From assembly GCA_900757465.1 (NCBI GenBank), contig CAAENY010000093.1, positions 1 to 17,034 on the forward strand: DNA of 17,034 nucleotides, in the 5' to 3' direction. The translations under genes and the position numbers were made by a program. This stretch comes from an uncultured Collinsella sp. (GTDB taxonomy: Bacteria > Actinomycetota > Coriobacteriia > Coriobacteriales > Coriobacteriaceae). Below are positions 1 to 8,304 of the stretch, in pieces (position 1 is the first letter of the stretch; each line of letters opens with the position of its first letter). The notes under the pieces were generated by a model. It was given only the letters and a program-made list of their open reading frames with translations, was not told the DNA's origin and searched no databases.

Positions 1-150
1 TCCGTCCTGCGGAAAGATTTGGGGGCAAAGCCCCTGGCCTCCCCTACGTTAACTTCGCTGGCGGCGGCTACAGGGACCTACGCTCTGGAAAGTCGCCGGG
101 CTGATAGTTGATTTTTATTGGTAAGGGCTCTTGCTGGTGCGGGGCACTTA

Positions 151-741
151 TTAGAGGCAGGCCTCGGCGATGCGGCGTTTGAGTTCGTCGATGCCGGTGC
201 CGGTCTGGGAGCTTGTGATGATCACGTTCTCGGCCGGAACGTTGAGCTGCTTTTTGATGGCTGCTGCCTGGCGGGCCTGCTGGGTGCGGCTGAGCTTGTC
301 GGCTTTGGTGAGGCAAACGATAAAGTTGAACTCGTTGCCCTGTAGGTAGTCGATCATGTCGTGGTCGAGCTTGCTGGGGTCGTGACGAATGTCCACCAGC
401 GAGACGACCAAGTTAAAGCTGCGCTCGGAGTCGAAAAAGTCGCCGATAAGCTCGGCCCAGCGGTCGCGCTCGGCCTTGGAGCGACGGGCGAAACCGTAAC
501 CCGGCAGGTCCACGAAATGCACGTCATCGGCCTCAAAGAAGTTGATGTTGCTCGTCTTGCCCGGCGTACTGGAAACCTTGACTAGGTTCTTGCGGCCAAA
601 TAGCTTGTTCATAATCGACGACTTGCCCACGTTGGAGCGGCCGACAAAGCTCACCTCGGGGCAGGTGGACTCGGGAATCTGCGAAACCTTGCCATAGCTG
701 GCGACGAACTTGGCAAGCTGGTAGTTAATGGAATCGGCCAT
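151..741 (-). CDS. engB: Ribosome biogenesis GTP-binding protein EngB (YsxC/YihA)
   Basis: This is a TrmE-Era-EngA-EngB-type small GTPase of about 196 aa, close to the usual length of the family. Members are cytoplasmic and act in assembly of the large ribosomal subunit. The G motifs are all visible: G1 GRSNVGKSS at residues 34-42, the G2 Thr in STPGKT near 59-63, G3 DLPGYG at 78-83, G4 TKAD at 145-148 and a G5-like SSQTGTG near the C-terminus. I start at the ATG at 741, which has AAGGAG about 6 nt upstream. The in-frame GTG two codons earlier overlaps that ribosome binding site and is unlikely. The gene follows mtnN with a 39-bp gap on the same strand, so the two are probably co-transcribed. 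Bases 1-150, downstream, show no convincing gene or terminator. Confidence 0.96.
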   Translation of the reverse strand: MADSINYQLAKFVASYGKVSQIPESTCPEVSFVGRSNVGKSSIMNKLFGRKNLVKVSSTPGKTSNINFFEADDVHFVDLPGYGFARRSKAERDRWAELIGDFFDSERSFNLVVSLVDIRHDPSKLDHDMIDYLQGNEFNFIVCLTKADKLSRTQQARQAAAIKKQLNVPAENVIITSSQTGTGIDELKRRIAEACL

Positions 742-780
742 GGACACTCCTTGGTCGTAGGTTCTTACAAAACGGGCGTG

Positions 781-1521
781 CTATTGCGCGGCGGCGATAC
801 GACGAACGATGTCAAGCGTGATACCGCTCGCAGTGCGAGCGTACTCGTCCAGATCGAACTCGCGCTCGCAAAACGCGTCATATGCCTCGTCGCAATTATC
901 GCTGATAGCGCGCAGCACCAGGCAATCGACACCATTCTTGGCCGCGATGTGCGCAATTGCCGCGCCCTCCATCTCGACGCAATCGGCATGCGTGGCCTCA
1001 ATCGCAGCGTTACGCATGGCGTCACCCGTAACAAAGCGGTCACCCGTGGCGATAGTGCCACACAGGAACTGCTTGGGGTCCTTCTCCGCAGAATTCTCAT
1101 CCGCCGAGGTATCCACAAATCCATGCTCGGCAAGCACGGCGGCGGCAACATCAACCAACGCCGGCGTCGAGGCAAACTCCTCGAGCCCCGGCGCGGACTC
1201 GGCGATGAGTGCCGTATCGGTATCCAGATAGCGCAGGCACTTGCCTATAACCACGCCGTTAATATGGAGTTTAGGGTTTAGGCCGCCCGCAATACCCGAA
1301 AACACAACGGCCTGCGGGGCGTATTTGCTGATGAGATGCTGCGTTGCGGCAGCGGCGTTCACGGTCCCCATGCCTGCCGTCGTGGCGACTACCGTCAGAC
1401 CCGAAAGCCCACCGTTCACAACGGTCAAGCCCGCCTCCTGCGACTCATGCGCGCCACTCAGCTCTTCCTTAATCTGCGCAACCTCTTTTTCGAGTGCGCC
1501 TATGATCGCGATGGTTGCCAT
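781..1521 (-). CDS. mtnN: 5'-methylthioadenosine/S-adenosylhomocysteine nucleosidase
   Basis: The protein has about 246 aa and hydrolyses MTA, SAH and probably 5'-deoxyadenosine to adenine plus the thioribose or ribose product. In a cell using radical-SAM enzymes such as PflA it would also clear 5'-deoxyadenosine; that link is inference. The family signature is clear: N-terminal IIGALEKEV with Glu13 in the catalytic position, SGIAGGLNP in the nucleoside-binding region, MEGAA with Glu185 and RAISDN with catalytic Asp208. It is slightly longer than the E. coli enzyme because of an acidic insertion near residues 135-150. The ATG at 1521 is preceded by GGGGGAT; a TTG four codons upstream is less likely. 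It probably leads an operon with engB. Confidence 0.94.
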   Translation of the reverse strand: MATIAIIGALEKEVAQIKEELSGAHESQEAGLTVVNGGLSGLTVVATTAGMGTVNAAAATQHLISKYAPQAVVFSGIAGGLNPKLHINGVVIGKCLRYLDTDTALIAESAPGLEEFASTPALVDVAAAVLAEHGFVDTSADENSAEKDPKQFLCGTIATGDRFVTGDAMRNAAIEATHADCVEMEGAAIAHIAAKNGVDCLVLRAISDNCDEAYDAFCEREFDLDEYARTASGITLDIVRRIAAAQ

Positions 1522-1644
1522 GCCATCCCCCAAATCCGTGCAAATTGCTTATCCACGGTATGGTACCAGCATTTTGACTCAACCGCGCAATACGAAGCCG
1601 CTAGACCACCGCAGCGCGGGTATCGTAGAGGAGCAAAAGACTTG

Positions 1645-2463
1645 CTAGCCGATGGCGTTTTTTAGCTCCGCGCGGCGCTTTTTCATGCCGGTCATAACGG
1701 CATTACGCAACTCGGGCATGCGCGCGGTATCCATCTGGGGCACGCCCTCGAGCTTATAGGGAATCCCCAGCTGCTCATACTTGACGACGCCCATCGTGTG
1801 ATACGGCAGCATCTCCAAACCCACCACATTATGCCACGGAGCGATGAGGCGGCCGAGCTTCTCGCACTCCTCCACCGTGTCGGTAATGCCCGGCACCACC
1901 ACGTGGCGGATAACGACCTTAATCTTGCGACGCGCGAGCTCATCACCAAACGCCAGAATGCGTGCGGGATCGCAACCGGTCAGCTTTTTATGCTCGATGG
2001 GATCGGCGTGTTTAATGTCGAGCAGCACCATATCGGTCTCGTTGAGTAGGGCATCGAACTTCTCGGGATGCTGGGGGTCGAAGGCGTAGCCACAGCTATC
2101 CAGGCAGGTATGCACGCGGCCGTCGGGGTTGCTGTGCATGGCACGGAACAGATCAGCCAAAAACTCGGGCTGCAGGAGCGGTTCACCGCCCGAAACGGTA
2201 ATGCCGCCGCTACGGTAGAACTCATAGTTGCTCTGGAACTCGTCCATCAGATGCTCGACGGTCACCATGGTGCCGCCGTTGACCGACCAGGTATCGGGAT
2301 TGTGGCAATACGCGCAGCGCATGGGACAGCCCTGAACAAACACCACAAAGCGGATGCCAGGTCCGTCGACCGTTCCCATCGTCTCGATTGAATGCACGCG
2401 GCCCAGGGCAAACGCAGAGTCCTCGGGACGAGCGTCCACACCCTCAAGCGTCATTTCTGCCAT
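1645..2463 (-). CDS. pflA: Pyruvate formate-lyase-activating enzyme (radical SAM)
   Basis: This radical-SAM protein of about 272 aa uses S-adenosylmethionine and a [4Fe-4S] cluster to place the glycyl radical on pyruvate formate-lyase. The cluster motif CPMRCAYC gives Cys46, Cys50 and Cys53, followed by HNPDTW as in E. coli PflA. SGGEP, which binds SAM, is at residues 91-95. It is slightly longer than the roughly 246-residue E. coli enzyme, mostly at the N-terminus. I choose the ATG at 2463 (MAEM). A TTG ten codons upstream would overlap AAGGAG, and an ATG three codons further in is an alternative. Its substrate genes (11265-13653) are about 9 kb away and are not adjacent as in many bacteria. 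An imperfect dyad lies just upstream (2498-2568). Confidence 0.95.
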   Translation of the reverse strand: MAEMTLEGVDARPEDSAFALGRVHSIETMGTVDGPGIRFVVFVQGCPMRCAYCHNPDTWSVNGGTMVTVEHLMDEFQSNYEFYRSGGITVSGGEPLLQPEFLADLFRAMHSNPDGRVHTCLDSCGYAFDPQHPEKFDALLNETDMVLLDIKHADPIEHKKLTGCDPARILAFGDELARRKIKVVIRHVVVPGITDTVEECEKLGRLIAPWHNVVGLEMLPYHTMGVVKYEQLGIPYKLEGVPQMDTARMPELRNAVMTGMKKRRAELKNAIG

Positions 2464-2497
2464 TCGCGCTACCTTGCCTCTCCTTGAATGCAACCAA

Positions 2498-2568
2498 TTA
2501 AAATGCCAGAGCCATTCTAGCCCATGCGTTTGCGTTTAAACGTCTCGGGCCAGAATGGCACGTTTTAA
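2498..2568 (-). repeat. Imperfect nested dyad between degV and pflA
   Basis: Arms 2511-2523 and 2547-2559 are GCCATTCTAGCCC and GGGCCAGAATGGC. They match at 12 of 13 positions, and the single mismatch becomes a U-G wobble in a minus-strand transcript. TTAAAA and TTTTAA flank both sides, and the loop holds the palindrome CGTTTAAACG. It could be the degV terminator, a processing hairpin in the pflA leader, or a regulator site. No clear U-tract follows it. Confidence 0.5.
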
Positions 2569-2637
2569 TCTATCCCCCATCACCATGGTTGGGAGCTACG
2601 TCGAGACGTCAGGCTGAAGAGCGCTCGCCTGCGGCCT

Positions 2638-3492
2638 TTACGCCTTGAGCGTGAGCACCGCACCGAAGGCGGTCGGGCCGCAATGGCTCGAGATGACGCC
2701 GCCAACCTGAGTCCAGGTAACGTCCTTAAAGCCCAGGTCGTGCGCATAGACTTCCATGTCATCGCGCAGCTCCTGGGAAAGGCCCACCGAATACGCCAAG
2801 CCAATGTGCGAGTAGTCAATCTCGCCCTTCGCAACCATGTGGTCAATAAAGGCGCGGGCGCACTTGAGCATAGAGCCGCGGAACTTCTTGGTCGCCACGA
2901 ACTTGCCGCCCGTCACCTCAATGCAGGGCTTAATCTTGAGCAGATGGGCGCCAAGGAATGCCACGTTGGACAGACGACCGCCTACCTTAAGGAAGGCTAG
3001 GTCGGTAGGAACAAAGCCCAGCAGCACACGGTCCATGACGGAGTTCGTGAAGGCGAAGATCTCGTCGACGGTGGCATCGGGGTGAGCCTCGATGTATTTG
3101 GCAGTCTCGACGACAACGAGCGACTGGCCCACCGAGACAAAGCGCGTGTCCATGGAGTAGACGTAGTCGCGCCCCTTGGCGGCGATCTTCGATGATTGAT
3201 GCGAGCAGGTCGTGGCCTCGGAGTACGCAAGATGCAGAATGGTCGCATCGGGCTGCTCGGCATGGATACGGTCGTACACGTGAGCAAAATCCGCAGGCGC
3301 GCAGCCGCTGGTCTTGGGCATTACGCCAAACTCGTTGCAGCGTGAATAAATCTCGAGCGGATCGATTGAACCGTCCTCGACGGTCTCGTCGCCAATCGTG
3401 ACATGCATAGGCACGCGCACGATGCCGTAGCGCTCGCAGAGCTCCGGCGTCACATCCGACCCAGACTCGACCACGATTACGTACTTGCCCAT
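2638..3492 (-). CDS. DegV family fatty-acid-binding protein
   Basis: The protein has about 284 aa, typical for DegV. The family binds fatty acids and in Firmicutes delivers them to the FakA kinase; the specific ligand here is unknown. The N-terminal strand YVIVVESGSD replaces the common TDS-SD motif. TSGCAPADF corresponds to the usual TSQPSP region, and FLKVGGRLS is the conserved L-K-GGR motif. KIKPCIEV and the C-terminal SSHCGPTAFGA are also family hallmarks. The start at 3492 (MGKYV) fits the family N-terminus although its ribosome binding site is weak. An ATG eight codons upstream is possible. The 275 bp upstream, to the scrB stop, holds a weak stem-loop and no gene I can support. No fakA is in view. 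Confidence 0.92.
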   Translation of the reverse strand: MGKYVIVVESGSDVTPELCERYGIVRVPMHVTIGDETVEDGSIDPLEIYSRCNEFGVMPKTSGCAPADFAHVYDRIHAEQPDATILHLAYSEATTCSHQSSKIAAKGRDYVYSMDTRFVSVGQSLVVVETAKYIEAHPDATVDEIFAFTNSVMDRVLLGFVPTDLAFLKVGGRLSNVAFLGAHLLKIKPCIEVTGGKFVATKKFRGSMLKCARAFIDHMVAKGEIDYSHIGLAYSVGLSQELRDDMEVYAHDLGFKDVTWTQVGGVISSHCGPTAFGAVLTLKA

Positions 3493-3578
3493 TATTATCA
3501 CGACCCATCTCGACATTGGCTTTTCAATACATGGCACGCGCCGCCGCACTGTTGCACAACGGCGTCCAAGCGCCAAAG

Positions 3579-3615
3579 AGACGCCGCCCCTTGCACACAA
3601 CAAAGGACAGCGTCT
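3579..3615 (-). repeat. Small stem-loop in the degV leader region
   Basis: AGACGC at 3579-3584 pairs with GCGTCT at 3610-3615, and CCTT pairs with AAGG inside it, closing a short loop. It lies about 90-120 bp upstream of the degV start. Its role is unknown and it may be fortuitous. Confidence 0.25.
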
Positions 3616-3767
3616 CCCTGGAAAACTCCGTGCATCCTGAGATTCTACACGGTTTATTAAGGAGTGTTACTTATTCCGCAAACGGTCGCTATACGCGATA
3701 AACGGTAGCTGGCCGCGGTAACTGCGACACATTCCGCCCAGCAAGTCCAATCGTACTCCATGCACGG

Positions 3768-5210
3768 TTAATGCACGAGGCGGTAGAAATTCATCGATAC
3801 CGCACCCTCGGCGTGCAGCTCCATCGCCGGAACCGCCGGCGAATAGGTCCGGCTCGTAAGTGCCGCCTCGCCGCCATTTGCAAAAATCTCGACCATCGTA
3901 GTGTCCGAAAGCACGCGTAGGTCGCGAAGCTCGCCGAGCTCAATCGACCTCTGGTCGCGCCCATAGCTTTTGTCACCCATATCGAGGGTAAGCATCCCGT
4001 CCGTATAACGCACAAAGACACCCTTGCGGATTTCGAGCTCGACCATCTTGGCGCCCTCACAGGAAACCACAAGATCAAACAGGCGGCCCGGCTCCTCAAC
4101 GGTTTCACCGCCTGTCGCGCGAACGCAGTCGCCGCGCATCTTCTCAATCTCGTGCGCCGGCTGCTGACAGAGCTTACCATCGCGTATGCTCAGCTCTCGC
4201 GGCACCGTCAACGCGCACTGCCACCCGCGTGCCACCGTCGGGTTTTCTGCCGTCGCATCGGGGCAACCAGACCACCCGATCATCAAACGCCGACCCGCAG
4301 CATCCTCAAAGGACTGCGGTGCGTAGAAATCAAAGCCGGCATCGACCATCGGGGGCATGCCCTGCCCGGTGATCTTAAAGCTCGGCGCCTCCCAATCGGC
4401 CTCGATGGAGAACCACACGCACTGGTGCGGATTGCGGTAACGCCAACCATCGGCGGGCACGCCCTGCGGACAGCAAACGAGAATTAGCTCGCCATCAAGC
4501 TCAAATAGATCAGGGCACTCCCACATAAAACCAAACTTCTCGCCCAGCTCAATGCGCGTCGCATAGCTCCAATCCTCTAGATCGCGCGAAGTATAGACAA
4601 GCACGCAGCCGCGGTCGTCTTTCGTACGAGCGCCCAGAACCATGTAGTAGATACCATCGTGTTCAAGGATCTTGGGGTCGCGTACGTGCGTACCGATATC
4701 GTCGGGGTAATCGACCGGCCCAACAGCCACACGCTTCTTGCCCAATTCGTCGGGATTCTCGGTAACCATATGAATTTGGTTTTGCTCACGGCCCGTCAAC
4801 ACGTAGTCGTAATCATCGCGGTCAAAATGCTTGACGTTGCCGGTATAGAAGTAGTGAATCTTGCCGTCGTGTACAAAGGCAGAACCAGAATACGCTCCGC
4901 TCGAATCCAAATCGGAATCGGGGAACAGCACAGGGCCGCGATTCTCGTACGTCACAAAATCCTTTGTTGTCAGATGATTCCAAAGCACTGGACCGCCATG
5001 CGCAGCATCGAATGGATCGTATTGGTGATAGATGTGATACGTATCACCGATCTGCACCAAACCGTTGGGGTCGTTGAGCCAGCCAAGCTCAGGCTCCACA
5101 TGGAACAGGAGCCTATCGGGGTCGGACGCGATGCGACCCGCCGTCTCATCCTGTCCGGCACGCCACTGCTCATAGTCCGCGCGTGTCACCTTATTTTTTT
5201 GATTAAACAT
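3768..5210 (-). CDS. scrB: Sucrose-6-phosphate hydrolase (GH32)
   Basis: This is a GH32 beta-fructosidase of 480 aa, the usual size for a cytoplasmic ScrB/SacA. It would split sucrose-6-phosphate, made by the PTS, into glucose-6-phosphate and fructose. The three catalytic blocks are present: WLNDPNG at 44-50 (nucleophile Asp47), RDP at 177-179 (Asp178, transition-state stabiliser) and WECPD with acid/base Glu231. The C-terminal part is the expected beta-sandwich module. No signal peptide is seen. The ATG at 5210 has GAGAAAG about 9 nt upstream. It is the last gene of the cluster, 101 bp after scrA, and a strong stem-loop lies in that gap. The canonical motifs and the adjacent PTS permease make the assignment firm; activity on short fructooligosaccharides is also possible. 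Confidence 0.95.
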   Translation of the reverse strand: MFNQKNKVTRADYEQWRAGQDETAGRIASDPDRLLFHVEPELGWLNDPNGLVQIGDTYHIYHQYDPFDAAHGGPVLWNHLTTKDFVTYENRGPVLFPDSDLDSSGAYSGSAFVHDGKIHYFYTGNVKHFDRDDYDYVLTGREQNQIHMVTENPDELGKKRVAVGPVDYPDDIGTHVRDPKILEHDGIYYMVLGARTKDDRGCVLVYTSRDLEDWSYATRIELGEKFGFMWECPDLFELDGELILVCCPQGVPADGWRYRNPHQCVWFSIEADWEAPSFKITGQGMPPMVDAGFDFYAPQSFEDAAGRRLMIGWSGCPDATAENPTVARGWQCALTVPRELSIRDGKLCQQPAHEIEKMRGDCVRATGGETVEEPGRLFDLVVSCEGAKMVELEIRKGVFVRYTDGMLTLDMGDKSYGRDQRSIELGELRDLRVLSDTTMVEIFANGGEAALTSRTYSPAVPAMELHAEGAVSMNFYRLVH

Positions 5211-5231
5211 CGCCGTTGACTTTCTCGTCTA

Positions 5232-5275
5232 TGGGGAAGGACGCTCGACTCACACGAGTCGAACGCCCTTCCCCA
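5232..5275 (-). repeat. Strong intercistronic stem-loop between scrA and scrB
   Basis: Arms 5233-5251 and 5256-5274 form a 19-bp stem with a four-base loop, plus one outer T-A pair. On the plus strand two positions mismatch (5241/5266 and 5244/5263). Both become G-U wobbles in the minus-strand transcript, so the mRNA stem is fully paired. No U-tract follows, which argues against a simple terminator. It lies about 20 nt before the scrB start. Confidence 0.8.
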
Positions 5276-5311
5276 AATGGACTTATCCTCAGATTACGCT
5301 GAACGGCTCAA

Positions 5312-6763
5312 CTAGAAGCTGACATCAAAGCCAGCACCAGCGCCCTCTTCATCAGTGGTCGGCACGCCCTTTGCCTTGTTGTAGGCAAAGATCAAGACGA
5401 TCGGCACGATAAAGGCGATGAGATTGCCAGCCACATACCACACGAGCGTCTCGGGCGTGACGATGAGCAGGCCAAGCACGCCGGTCAGACCCTGACCGAT
5501 GGCGCGCACCTCAAAGAGCTTCACGAAGGCACCGCCGCAGCCTGCACCGATGCAAGCGCAGATGAACGGGATGATCGAGTAGCGCATGTTTGCAGCAAAG
5601 ATTGCGGGCTCGGAGATACCGACCAGCGTCGGGATAAAGGACGACATGCAGATGTTGCGCTCTTTGGAATGCTTCTTGTGAATGAGGTACATGCCGATGG
5701 CGCCGCCGCCCTGGGCGATGATGGAAACCGACCAGATGGCCTGGATGTAGTTGAAGCCAGTCGTGGCGACGAGGTTTGCCTCGATACCCTGGATGAACTG
5801 ATGCGTACCGGTAACGACGAGCGGCTGCAGGAATGCGGCAAAGACAAAGGCACCGAAGACGCCCATCCTGTTGTACAGGATATCGATTACACCGGCGAGG
5901 ACGTCGCCGATCAGGTTGCCGAGCGGGCCGAACACGGTGAACAGGGCGACGTTAGCAAGAATCAGGGTAACGGTCGGGACAAAGACGAACGAGACGACCT
6001 CGGGGATGTACTTCTGGGCAATCTTTTCGACCTTGGCCATAAACCAGGCAGTCAGGATTGCAGGGAACACGCCGCCCTGGAAAGCAACCATGGGGATGGA
6101 GAGCGGACCAAAGTTCCAGTACTCAGCACCCGTCGGATCCATAACGAACGTGTTGCGGTTCATAAGGCTCGGGTGAACCATGACGATACCGACGAGGATG
6201 CCCAGAATCGGGTTACCGCCAAAACGCTTCACCGCGCTGTACATAACCAGGACAGGCAGGTAGTCAAACGTGGTGGCGATAATGGCAAAGAAGCTTGCGA
6301 GGTTCTTGAGGAACTCGCTGTGGTCGGCAAGGCTGCCCTCCATGCCAAAGAGGCCGTTGGCAACGATCAGCGACTTAAGGCCGATGATGATAGCAGCGCC
6401 GACGAAAGCGGGAATGATGGGGATAAAGATATCCGAGAATACCTTGAGGACCGAGAAGAACTTGCCCTTCTTGTCCGCCTCGGCGCCCTTGACCTCGGAA
6501 GCGCTGATCTCCTTAACGCCCGTCAGAGCCATAAACTCATCGTAGACCTTGTTGACGGTACCGGTACCGAAGATGATCATGAGCTGGCCGCTGTTGTACA
6601 GCACGCCCTTGACGCCATCGATGTTCTCGAGCTCGGCCTTGTTGTACTTGCTCGTATCCTTGAGCACCAGACGCAGACGCGTAACGCAATGCGTGGCGCC
6701 CTCGATGTTCTCCAGACCGCCGACGTTATCGACGACTTGCTGAGACACTACTTTGTAGTCCAT
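5312..6763 (-). CDS. scrA: PTS sucrose-type EIIBC permease
   Basis: This membrane PTS component of about 483 aa has an N-terminal EIIB domain (residues 1-80) with phospho-accepting Cys26 in GATHCVTRL, followed by a hydrophobic EIIC domain of about ten membrane segments. GISEPA at 382-387 is the conserved sugar-binding loop of the glucose/sucrose superfamily. No EIIA domain is attached, so a glucose-type EIIA encoded elsewhere should donate phosphate, as known for other ScrA proteins. Sucrose as substrate is inferred from the adjacent scrB and second GH32; trehalose- or beta-glucoside-type relatives have similar architecture. I start at 6763 (MDYK), which has GGAGAGG just upstream. The ATG four codons earlier lacks proper spacing. 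It follows the upstream GH32 gene by 45 bp. Confidence 0.92.
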   Translation of the reverse strand: MDYKVVSQQVVDNVGGLENIEGATHCVTRLRLVLKDTSKYNKAELENIDGVKGVLYNSGQLMIIFGTGTVNKVYDEFMALTGVKEISASEVKGAEADKKGKFFSVLKVFSDIFIPIIPAFVGAAIIIGLKSLIVANGLFGMEGSLADHSEFLKNLASFFAIIATTFDYLPVLVMYSAVKRFGGNPILGILVGIVMVHPSLMNRNTFVMDPTGAEYWNFGPLSIPMVAFQGGVFPAILTAWFMAKVEKIAQKYIPEVVSFVFVPTVTLILANVALFTVFGPLGNLIGDVLAGVIDILYNRMGVFGAFVFAAFLQPLVVTGTHQFIQGIEANLVATTGFNYIQAIWSVSIIAQGGGAIGMYLIHKKHSKERNICMSSFIPTLVGISEPAIFAANMRYSIIPFICACIGAGCGGAFVKLFEVRAIGQGLTGVLGLLIVTPETLVWYVAGNLIAFIVPIVLIFAYNKAKGVPTTDEEGAGAGFDVSF

Positions 6764-6787
6764 GTTCCTCTCCATTCCCTTACGAAA

Positions 6788-6804
6788 TCATAAAACGTTT
6801 TGAT
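6788..6804. promoter_or_regulatory. LacI-type operator candidate upstream of scrA
   Basis: A perfect palindrome AAAACGTTTT (6792-6801) sits in the 45-bp gap between the GH32 stop and the scrA start. Its centre matches LacI-family half-sites and the cores found near 8255 and 9413. The flanks match less well than the other copies, so a CcpA-like or general LacI-family site is also possible. Confidence 0.5.
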
Positions 6805-6808
6805 GCCA

Positions 6809-8191
6809 TTACAGAGACGCGATCGTTGCATTTGCGCACTTGAGCGTACCGTCGGTGACCGTCAGTGCCACACCCTGGCCCTGCTTATTGCAGAAGCGCG
6901 CGTTAAGCGCAACATCATCGACAAAGATGGTCGCGATATCGTCGTCAACGACCAGGCGCACATGATGAGTGCCCTCGCCCTTAAAGAACAACGGACGCTC
7001 GAGGCCCATGTTGTTGACCTGGAACCACGGATACTGGGGGGCCGCCGTAAACTCGAGCTTGCCCTCACGCAGGTTGGCGCGGAACTCATAGGCAAGACCG
7101 GACTCGGCGTCCTCGGCAAGCTTCACCGAGAAGCCGGCAGCGTCACCGGCGAGCTCGATGTCGGCATCAAGCATATAGGTGGAACCGGCATCCGCGGCGA
7201 GCACCTGCTCGACCTTGCCCGACTCGCAGGAAAGCTCAAAGGCCTCGACTGCCTTAGCCTCGCCAAAGGCGCCAAGCATGCTGTCAGGGAGCTTGGTGCC
7301 GAGCGTTCCGTCGGCACGCTGAACGATCTCGAGAGGCATAAAGGTGCCACCCCACAGGTAAGAGCTGGGATCGCCACCCTCGTCACGCGTAGGAACCCAA
7401 CCAAAGAGAACGCGGCGCTCGCCATCAAATGCGGTACGCGCGGCATAGTACGCGCGGCCATCGAATGAATCGTCAGCAGGAGTGATCCAAGGACCGTTGA
7501 TGGAGCGAGACATGCGGTAACGGGTCTTGTTGCCATCGCTGTACTCGGAGAACACCAGATACCACCAGTCGCCCATCTTAAAGAGATCAGGCATCTCGAA
7601 CATGGTGTAAAGGCCCGGATTCCACCAGTCGCCCTGGAACTCCCAGGTATCCAGGTCCTTGGAGGTGAACTTGACCAGACGCCCGGTCATCAGACGCTTG
7701 TCCTCGCCCACGCGCGTGCCGAGGATGAGCATGTACTCTTCGTTCTCCTCATCCCAAAGCACAAAGGGATCGCGCCAGTTGCGGTCATCGTAACCTTCCT
7801 GGGGCGGAAGCAGCGTCTCGGCGATGTTCTTCTCCCACTTGACGGCGTCGTCACTCGTTGCGTGAAGAAGAACCTGCTTCATCAAGCGTGCGCGGACCTT
7901 ATCGCGATTGCAACCAGTGTAGAGCGCATGGTACTTGTCGCCCACCTTAAACACCGTGCCGGCATAAACATACTGGTCGACTTCCTCGTCGCCGCCACGC
8001 TCAAGGCTCTCGCCAAAGTCCTTGTAGTTGACGAAATCCTTGGTCGTCGCGAGTGCCCAACCAAACGGCTCTCCGAAAGGACCGGGGTTTCGCGTGTCAC
8101 GCTGGTGATAGAGATAGAACGTGCCGTCCTCGCCGTACGGCATGATGTCGCCTACCCAAATTCCCTCAGGCTGGTAATACACCTTGTGCAT
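6809..8191 (-). CDS. Divergent GH32 family beta-fructosidase
   Basis: The protein has about 460 aa with a five-bladed propeller followed by a beta-sandwich module, as in GH32. The usual WLNDPNG is replaced by WVGDIMPYG (residues 12-20), which keeps the nucleophile as Asp15. WRDP keeps Asp141, and the acid/base block is FEMPD instead of ECPD, with Glu199. All three catalytic carboxylates are therefore present, while the surrounding residues that shape the sugar subsites differ from scrB. It has no signal peptide, so it should act on imported sugar, perhaps short fructooligosaccharides or a phosphorylated disaccharide; this is inference. The ATG at 8191 has GGAAAGGAAG upstream. It is the first gene of the operon with scrA and scrB, behind an operator-rich promoter. 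Confidence 0.85.
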   Translation of the reverse strand: MHKVYYQPEGIWVGDIMPYGEDGTFYLYHQRDTRNPGPFGEPFGWALATTKDFVNYKDFGESLERGGDEEVDQYVYAGTVFKVGDKYHALYTGCNRDKVRARLMKQVLLHATSDDAVKWEKNIAETLLPPQEGYDDRNWRDPFVLWDEENEEYMLILGTRVGEDKRLMTGRLVKFTSKDLDTWEFQGDWWNPGLYTMFEMPDLFKMGDWWYLVFSEYSDGNKTRYRMSRSINGPWITPADDSFDGRAYYAARTAFDGERRVLFGWVPTRDEGGDPSSYLWGGTFMPLEIVQRADGTLGTKLPDSMLGAFGEAKAVEAFELSCESGKVEQVLAADAGSTYMLDADIELAGDAAGFSVKLAEDAESGLAYEFRANLREGKLEFTAAPQYPWFQVNNMGLERPLFFKGEGTHHVRLVVDDDIATIFVDDVALNARFCNKQGQGVALTVTDGTLKCANATIASL

Positions 8192-8234
8192 CCGAGACTT
8201 CCTTTCCCACAAGATACTAACTCGGTACAACTGC

Positions 8235-8263
8235 AAGATATGTCAATCGTTTTCATATGTCAA
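8235..8263 (-). promoter_or_regulatory. Promoter of the GH32-scrA-scrB operon
   Basis: Reading the minus strand, a perfect -35 TTGACA (8258-8263) is followed after exactly 17 bp by TATCTT (8235-8240), a 4/6 match to the -10 consensus. Transcription would start near 8228, leaving a leader of about 37 nt before the GH32 start. The promoter is embedded in two operator repeats, as expected for repression. Confidence 0.65.
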
Positions 8264-8272
8264 ACGTTTTCA
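8238..8272 (-). promoter_or_regulatory. Two tandem LacI-type operator copies
   Basis: Two 18-base units, 8255-8272 and 8238-8255, repeat with a 17-bp period and differ at one base (minus strand TGAAAACGTTTGACATAT and TGAAAACGATTGACATAT). They cover the -35 and spacer of the operon promoter. The AAACG core is typical of LacI-family sites, and lacI lies immediately upstream. Confidence 0.7.
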
Positions 8273-8304
8273 CACTAATACGTCTTTTCGCAGTTCCAGT
8301 CGTC

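Noticed and set aside
1..150. Possible end of another gene at the left edge
   Set aside because: Two plus-strand frames are open for about 35 codons from base 1, but nothing recognisable is encoded, and a small GGGGC-aaa-GCCCC hairpin alone is not enough for a call.
1522..1644. A tRNA-like end (GGTACCA) and possible promoter upstream of mtnN
   Set aside because: No cloverleaf can be formed around it, and the -35/-10 spacings are poor.
5669..6793. A 374-codon plus-strand open frame opposite scrA
   Set aside because: Antisense shadow of a clear PTS permease; its highly charged sequence mirrors hydrophobic codons on the other strand.
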